Positions 43,369 through 47,905 of a stretch of DNA of 47,905 nucleotides are shown one piece after another. The stretch comes from an uncultured Senegalimassilia sp. Lineage in GTDB: Bacteria; Actinomycetota; Coriobacteriia; Coriobacteriales; Eggerthellaceae. The notes under the pieces were generated by a model. It was given only the letters and a program-made list of their open reading frames with translations, did not search any database and had not been told where the DNA came from. The first letter of the stretch is position 1. Each line of letters opens with the position of its first letter. Where the stretch lies: the NCBI GenBank assembly GCA_934661765.1, contig CAKUJT010000009.1, forward strand, positions 1 through 47,905. Reading direction: 5' to 3'. The translations under genes were made by a program, and so were the position numbers.

Positions 43369-44286
43369 CTAGTCCTGCTGAGCCTCCTGTGCCACAAGCT
43401 GACGGTATGCGATCAGGTCGAGCTTGGCCATGACCACATCCTCGACCTCATAGCTGAACGGATACAACTGAGCCATAGGGCCATCCTCTTCGTAAACGGT
43501 ACGCACATAGCCGCCGCACTCATCACACGTGGCAATGCGATGATCGTCGTCGCCTTCGACGTTGAAGAAATGCAGGTGGCCCTGGTTCTGCGTGCCGCAG
43601 CGGGCGCAACGCACGCGCTCGATATCCCAGACGCAACCACATTGCGCGCACCACAACGCACGGCCGCGGCCCTTGGTCTTCGTGCCGGCTTGGCCGACAT
43701 GCGCCACAGATGCCTCGCACCCGCACACCGGGCAATGGACCGGATACGGCTGATCGGCGTTCCCGTCAACGCGCGCAGCCTGCACCTCCTGGGCAATGGG
43801 CTCCAGCAGCGCGCGGAGCGCCAGCGAAACCGCAGCTGCACCCATGCGCGCAGCATCCTCGCCAAGCCCATCATCTTGCAAAAGACCCGCGAATGCTTCC
43901 ACGTATGCCGACGGATCGCTCCCGGCAAGTTTCACATCCGATGCCGCCACCATACGGTCCCAACGCACGCCTGCAAGCGCATCGCGCGTTGCCTGGTCAA
44001 ACTGCTCGAACGCCGCCATGGCAACCGCCAAACGCTGCACAGCATCTGCCAGCACACCAGCCGGGATGCCGGCAGGGTACGAGCGCAGCACCGGCTGCTC
44101 GGCTTTCGAGCACTCCTTGAGCGTGCCCACATCGGGAACCACATGCTCGACCTTAGCGGCATGTTCCTTCTGCACCTCTGCCTGAACACCCCACAGGGTG
44201 CGGAAGAAGCGCAAGCGTTCCTGCTCGGATTCGGAGAGCTTAGGCAGATACGCCTTCATGGCCATATCGATTTGATTAAGATCCAT
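43369..44286 (-). CDS. fdhE: Formate dehydrogenase accessory protein FdhE
   Basis: 305 aa. FdhE proteins help mature respiratory formate dehydrogenases. Four rubredoxin-like CxxC pairs are visible in the C-terminal half: HCPVCGCE, LWCAQCGC, VRCARCGT and ATCDECGG, with intervening HLHFFNVEGDDDHRIATC typical of the family. The N-terminal half is Ala-rich and helical. It follows fdnI on the same strand after a 270-bp gap with two hairpins, so it may have its own promoter; the ribosome site is weak. Confidence 0.9.
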   Translation of the reverse strand: MDLNQIDMAMKAYLPKLSESEQERLRFFRTLWGVQAEVQKEHAAKVEHVVPDVGTLKECSKAEQPVLRSYPAGIPAGVLADAVQRLAVAMAAFEQFDQATRDALAGVRWDRMVAASDVKLAGSDPSAYVEAFAGLLQDDGLGEDAARMGAAAVSLALRALLEPIAQEVQAARVDGNADQPYPVHCPVCGCEASVAHVGQAGTKTKGRGRALWCAQCGCVWDIERVRCARCGTQNQGHLHFFNVEGDDDHRIATCDECGGYVRTVYEEDGPMAQLYPFSYEVEDVVMAKLDLIAYRQLVAQEAQQD

Positions 44287-44444
44287 AGTTGATTACCGCT
44301 TTCATCTCATTGAAACGATCGAGCTCCGAACAGGGCTCGCCAAGCCATCGCAAAACCCGTTGACGCGATCGAAGCCTGTTGGCAAACAGCTGCATGCACG
44401 TCATGCCATCCAGCTGCGCACCAGCACGGCACATCAAAGATAAA

Positions 44445-44500
44445 CGGTAGCCCGACGCTCACCTCCACAAGGGAAGCGTCTGCGAAGCACCGGGCTACCG
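44445..44500 (-). ncRNA. Candidate structured RNA between fdnI and fdhE
   Basis: Outer stem CGGTAGCCCG/CGGGCTACCG (44491-44500 with 44445-44454), inner stem ACGCT/AGCGT stacked next to it, and an 11-nt bulge GTGCTTCGCAG on the 5' side; TTTATCTTTG follows. It could be a second terminator or a leader element for fdhE. No known riboswitch core was recognised. Confidence 0.4.
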
Positions 44501-44507
44501 GCTAGAT

Positions 44508-44530
44508 GGGCGGCGCATCGCACGCCGCCC
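44508..44530 (-). terminator. Terminator hairpin after fdnI
   Basis: GGGCGGCG/CGCCGCCC with a 7-nt loop, 27 bp after the fdnI stop. GC-rich, with no clear T run on the minus strand. Confidence 0.6.
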
Positions 44531-44556
44531 GTCATGGTTTCATGGACGATCAGGAG

Positions 44557-45321
44557 CTACTTGGCATCCTTCTCGACCACGTTCTTGCCGGAGGTAATCT
44601 CCTTGCGAGCCCAGTGGCCCCAGTGGTACAGAGCATCGGCTTCGGATACCAAACCGTTACCGAACATCAGCTTGTAGGTGCCGCGGTAAGGCTGGAAGAT
44701 GCCGCCGCCCAGGAAGATATGAGCCAAGCCAAACACGGCGATGAGCAAAAAGCCCAGGTCGTGCAGGAACAGCACCACGCCGTAACCCGTGCCCAGGTCG
44801 ACGATGGTCGAACCGGCCACCAAGATCAGGCCCGTGATGCCCATAAGCGCGCCAGCCACCCACAGCATGCCGTCGGCGAAACGTTGGCCGGACTTCACCT
44901 CGTCCTGATCAGGCATGTGAATCCACTTCGCCATGAACAGGTACGGGAAGAACAGCATCATCCACTTCTTGTCGTCGCTGTTCCATTTCGCGAACAGGTT
45001 CTTGAAGATGTGGGCCACGCCCTTCGGGGCCATGATCGCGCTGATTAGCGGCACCAGCACGAAGATGAAGCCGAGCACGCGATGCGACATGCGGATGACG
45101 AACACGGTGTCGGCGCCGACAGCTTGCGCAAGCTGCGGAACGAACACGAACAGGCCCGAGATGGCAAGCAGGATGCACGCGATGACCGTGATGCCATGCG
45201 TGAAGCGCGCCTGCTTCGAATGACGGACGATGTACTTCTCCTTGCCGGATGCCGCGCGCTCCTTCAGGAACGCCGCGTCCTTGGCGCGGGCTTCCGGGGA
45301 AACGTTAACGGAGTGGCTCAT
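44557..45321 (-). CDS. fdnI: Formate dehydrogenase gamma subunit (cytochrome b556)
   Basis: 254 aa membrane subunit that passes electrons from FdnH to quinone via two haems. Four hydrophobic helices; histidines in RFTHGITVI, IRMSHRVLGF and FLHDLGFLLIAVFGLAHIF fit haem ligands, with GGGIFQPYRGTYKLMFGNG after the last helix. The ATG shares one base with the fdnH stop (TAATG). The N-terminal 30 residues are soluble and charged. Confidence 0.92.
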   Translation of the reverse strand: MSHSVNVSPEARAKDAAFLKERAASGKEKYIVRHSKQARFTHGITVIACILLAISGLFVFVPQLAQAVGADTVFVIRMSHRVLGFIFVLVPLISAIMAPKGVAHIFKNLFAKWNSDDKKWMMLFFPYLFMAKWIHMPDQDEVKSGQRFADGMLWVAGALMGITGLILVAGSTIVDLGTGYGVVLFLHDLGFLLIAVFGLAHIFLGGGIFQPYRGTYKLMFGNGLVSEADALYHWGHWARKEITSGKNVVEKDAK

Positions 45322-46262
45322 TATTTGTCCCCCTTCTTACCGATCGGAAGGTTCTCGGTGATGTGCTCCATCACCGTCTTATCGTCCTGCGGGTCGCCGT
45401 GCTGCACAACGTCGCCGGTGATGACCGACACCGTATCCTCGGTCTCGGGGTTGTACGCCAGCTTGTCGCGCTTGTAGCCGATGGCCAGGCCGAACATGGC
45501 TGCCAAACCGGCAACGGTCAGACCGGAGATGGCACCGGTGACCGGCTTCATGATCTGGGTGAGCTGGGCCGTGGCGGGAGCCTTCGGGTCCTGCACCTGG
45601 TCATGAGCGTCGATGCCGTACTTGAGCACCTGGATAACGTGCAAGCCGCCCATCTCGTGCTCGCCGTACAGGCAGGCATCGGGATAGCCGTTCTCGTGGA
45701 GCCATGCGACCTTTTCCTTGCCCTTGGCGATCATCTCATCGCGGTCGCCGAACTGCAGGGCGTTGGGCTGGCATGCGGAAACGCAGGCCGGCGCCATGCC
45801 GTGGGCCACGCGGTCGGCGCAACCCGTGCATTTGTCGATGACGGTCTTGTCGAGAAGCCCGTTGGACTCGTAGCGCGGCACATCGAACGGGCAGGCGCTG
45901 TGGCAGTACTGGCAGCCGACGCACTTGTCCTGGTAGACCTCCACGAAACCGGTCTCCTCGTTGCGCACGAGCGCGCCGCCAGGGCACACCGACGCGCACG
46001 GGGCATCGGTGCAATGCTGGCAAGCACGACGACCGAACGCCCACTTCACCGGCTTGATCTTGCTATCGCCCTCAAGCTCGTTGAAGGTGATGATCAGACG
46101 CGTGTCGCCGTTGAGGTCGGCCGGGTTCTGATGCGTGCCGGACCATTTTGCCTCGTTCGTGCCCAGAGGGCTCGGCAGGTTGTTCCACGTCTTGCAGGCA
46201 ACCTGGCAGCCCTTGCAGGCGGTGCACTTGGAGGAATCGAAATATACAGCCTTTTCAGTCAT
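45321..46262 (-). CDS. fdnH: Formate dehydrogenase iron-sulfur (beta) subunit
   Basis: 313 aa with four [4Fe-4S] sites: CTACKGCQVACKTW, CQHCTDAPCASVCP, CVGCQYCHSACP and CTGCADRV...ACVSACQ. One C-terminal helix (ISGLTVAGLAAMFGLAIGY) anchors it, as in E. coli FdnH. Starts with KAVYFDSSKC. It lies 11 bp after the fdnG stop, overlaps fdnI, and is placed to carry electrons from FdnG to FdnI. Confidence 0.94.
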   Translation of the reverse strand: MTEKAVYFDSSKCTACKGCQVACKTWNNLPSPLGTNEAKWSGTHQNPADLNGDTRLIITFNELEGDSKIKPVKWAFGRRACQHCTDAPCASVCPGGALVRNEETGFVEVYQDKCVGCQYCHSACPFDVPRYESNGLLDKTVIDKCTGCADRVAHGMAPACVSACQPNALQFGDRDEMIAKGKEKVAWLHENGYPDACLYGEHEMGGLHVIQVLKYGIDAHDQVQDPKAPATAQLTQIMKPVTGAISGLTVAGLAAMFGLAIGYKRDKLAYNPETEDTVSVITGDVVQHGDPQDDKTVMEHITENLPIGKKGDK

Positions 46263-46273
46263 GTCAATCCCCC

Positions 46274-47905
46274 TTATGCCTTCTCGATATCAACGAGGAA
46301 CGCCTTGTATTCGGGCGTGAACGAGTTCGGGTCGCCAACGTTGGGCGTCAGGTCGTTGACCACGTCGCCCGTGCCGTACAGGTCTGCCCAGCCGAAGTGA
46401 TGGGTCAAGCCGACCTGATGCTGCACCTTGCCGTTGACGTTCATCGGCTGCAGGCGCTTGGTGACCAGAGCGGGCACGACGACCGAACCGCGGTTGTTGA
46501 ACACGCGCACGTCATCGCCGTTCTTGATGCCCTTCTCAGCTGCGAACTCCTCGCTCATCTCGACGAACTGAGACGGCATGGACTCCACGAGCGCCGGGCA
46601 CAGACGCGTCTGGCCGCCGGTCTGCCAATGCTCGGTGACGGAGTACGTGGTGGCAACGATCGGGTACTGCTCCTTGGTGCCCTGCTTCGTTGACGCGTAC
46701 TGCGTGCCGAATGCGCACGGGTTGTGGAACGCGCCGTTGAGCGGGTTGTCGTCGCACGGCGACTCGAACGGCTCGAAATGCTCGGGCAGCGGGCCGTCGA
46801 CCATGCCGTAGCTCTCCAGGCGGGCATTCTGCTCCCACAGCATGAAGAAGGTCTTGTTATTCGGCGGAACCGGCTTGTCTCCCTTGACGGCGACGAAGTC
46901 TGCCTGGTCGACCAGGATCCACTTCTCGCCGTTCCACTCCATGAGCTTCTTGTCCTCGTTCCAAGGCTTGCCCTGCATGTCGCAGCTGTTGCGGTTGTAC
47001 AGGATGCGGCGGTTGCTTGGCCAGCTGAACGCCCACTCGGAATTCAGGCCGATGCCGGACTTGTCCTCGGTGTTGCGGCGGCACAGCGGCTGCTCGGCCG
47101 GATCGAGCGGAGCATCGTTGTTGTTCCACATGCCGGAGTAGATCCACATCGCGCACGCGGTGGAACCGTCGGCGCCCAGCTCGGCATAGCCCTTGAGCAG
47201 GTCGGTCTTCGGGTTGGCGGAATCGGTGTTGCACTCAGTGCCGGCCACGCGGTAGCCGTTGAGGGCCCAGGCCACGGGGCGCGGGTCGATCTTGCCGTCC
47301 ACGTAGTAGTCCCACTTGGTCTTGAGGATCGGGTCGGGATTGGCGCCGCCCTCCTGTTTGTACAGGTCGCAGATGGCGGTCCACAGAAGGTCGCACATCT
47401 CGTAGTCGGGCTTGGCCTGATCCCACGGCTCGACGGCCTGGTAGCGGTACTGGATCCAACGGCCGGAGTTCAAGATGATGCCCGGCTTCTCGTAGATCAG
47501 CGCGCACGGCAGATAGTAAACCGTGGTGTCGATCTCAGACGGGTTCATATCCGGCGCATTCCAGAAGCTGGCGGACTCGGTGATGACCTGGTCGGCCACA
47601 ACCAGCCAATCGAGGTTGGCCATGGAACGGCGCACGTTGCCGGCGTTCGGGGCCGAATGGCAGGGGTTCATACCCCAGTTGAAGTAGCCCTTGATAACGC
47701 CCTGCTGCATGAGCTCGAACGTGGAGATATGCGTGTAGTCCACGGCACCCGTCTCGGACGGGACCTTCGGCCACCAGTCGTAACCGTAGTCGTTGTCCAC
47801 GGTGGCGTTCTCGCCGAACCACTCCTTGAGGGAGGAGACGATGAACTTCGGCTTGTTGGTGTAGTAGCCGTCGGAGTAGGTCTGAGACTCCAGCCACTTG
47901 CGCAG
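46274..47905 (-). CDS. fdnG: Formate dehydrogenase catalytic (alpha) subunit, N-terminus beyond window
   Basis: Molybdo/tungsto-bis-MGD enzyme that oxidises formate to CO2; only the C-terminal 543 codons are inside. The frame stays open to the right edge, so the start is outside. GYFNWGMNPCHSAPN matches the cofactor-binding middle region; the last domain, TTYSVTEHWQTGGQTRLCPAL...LTPNVGDPNSFTPEYKAFLVDIEKA in outline, closely resembles E. coli FdnG/FdoG. The signal peptide, cluster cysteines and the Sec or Cys active residue cannot be checked here. Upstream member of the fdnGHI operon. Confidence 0.92.
   Translation of the reverse strand: MRKWLESQTYSDGYYTNKPKFIVSSLKEWFGENATVDNDYGYDWWPKVPSETGAVDYTHISTFELMQQGVIKGYFNWGMNPCHSAPNAGNVRRSMANLDWLVVADQVITESASFWNAPDMNPSEIDTTVYYLPCALIYEKPGIILNSGRWIQYRYQAVEPWDQAKPDYEMCDLLWTAICDLYKQEGGANPDPILKTKWDYYVDGKIDPRPVAWALNGYRVAGTECNTDSANPKTDLLKGYAELGADGSTACAMWIYSGMWNNNDAPLDPAEQPLCRRNTEDKSGIGLNSEWAFSWPSNRRILYNRNSCDMQGKPWNEDKKLMEWNGEKWILVDQADFVAVKGDKPVPPNNKTFFMLWEQNARLESYGMVDGPLPEHFEPFESPCDDNPLNGAFHNPCAFGTQYASTKQGTKEQYPIVATTYSVTEHWQTGGQTRLCPALVESMPSQFVEMSEEFAAEKGIKNGDDVRVFNNRGSVVVPALVTKRLQPMNVNGKVQHQVGLTHHFGWADLYGTGDVVNDLTPNVGDPNSFTPEYKAFLVDIEKA

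Overview
The window is high-GC, gene-dense bacterial DNA that looks like a chromosome of the Coriobacteriia, most likely the Eggerthellaceae. Supporting this are LuxR-type regulators fused to multi-helix membrane domains, anaerobic energy genes (a six-subunit Ech-type [NiFe]-hydrogenase and a quinone-linked formate dehydrogenase), a tRNA with an encoded CCA, and actinobacterial-style housekeeping genes. The assignment rests on gene content, not on a marker gene.

Layout. 1-2740 (minus): a VanW-family wall protein cut by the left edge, translationally coupled to the phospholipid synthase pgsA. 2856-8638 (minus): echABCDEF in canonical order; EchD carries an unusual C-terminal helical repeat tail. 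9213-10694 (plus): an EmrB/QacA-type MFS exporter. 10878-13878 (minus): a periplasmic-binding lipoprotein overlapping a hybrid histidine kinase. 14028-14310: 38-bp tandem repeats and tRNA-Pro(GGG). 14444-21255 (minus): coaBC, ferrochelatase, rluD, lspA and ileS. 21557-25356: degV, a YfcC-family transporter and a divergent membrane-LuxR regulator with a strong palindrome between the last two. 25535-28060: dinB, and an intact aminotransferase-fold protein that has lost its PLP-binding lysine.

28157-34117 is a metal-efflux island. csoR-copA (copper) is divergent from arsR-HMA protein-zntA (zinc/cadmium/lead), with recognisable promoters and operators between them. copA ends in a fused CopZ-like domain preceded by a full Shine-Dalgarno sequence and ATG, so a free chaperone may be made from inside the gene. 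34356-38331 (plus): a HelD-like helicase and an ABC exporter, followed by a 236-bp MITE-like element. 38592-42830 (minus): a 37-kDa nucleoid-associated protein, murB, a large membrane LuxR regulator coupled to murB, and tatA. 43369-47905 (minus): fdhE and fdnIHG, with fdnG (catalytic subunit) cut by the right edge.

As a system, formate oxidised by FdnGHI would feed the quinone pool; FdhE would assist its maturation and the Tat system (tatA here) would export it. Ech would couple ferredoxin oxidation to H2 evolution and ion pumping. No hydrogenase maturation (hyp) genes lie in the window. The most unusual signals are the CopA/CopZ internal start, the lysine-less aminotransferase, the EchD repeat tail, the MITE-like element and the structured element between fdnI and fdhE.
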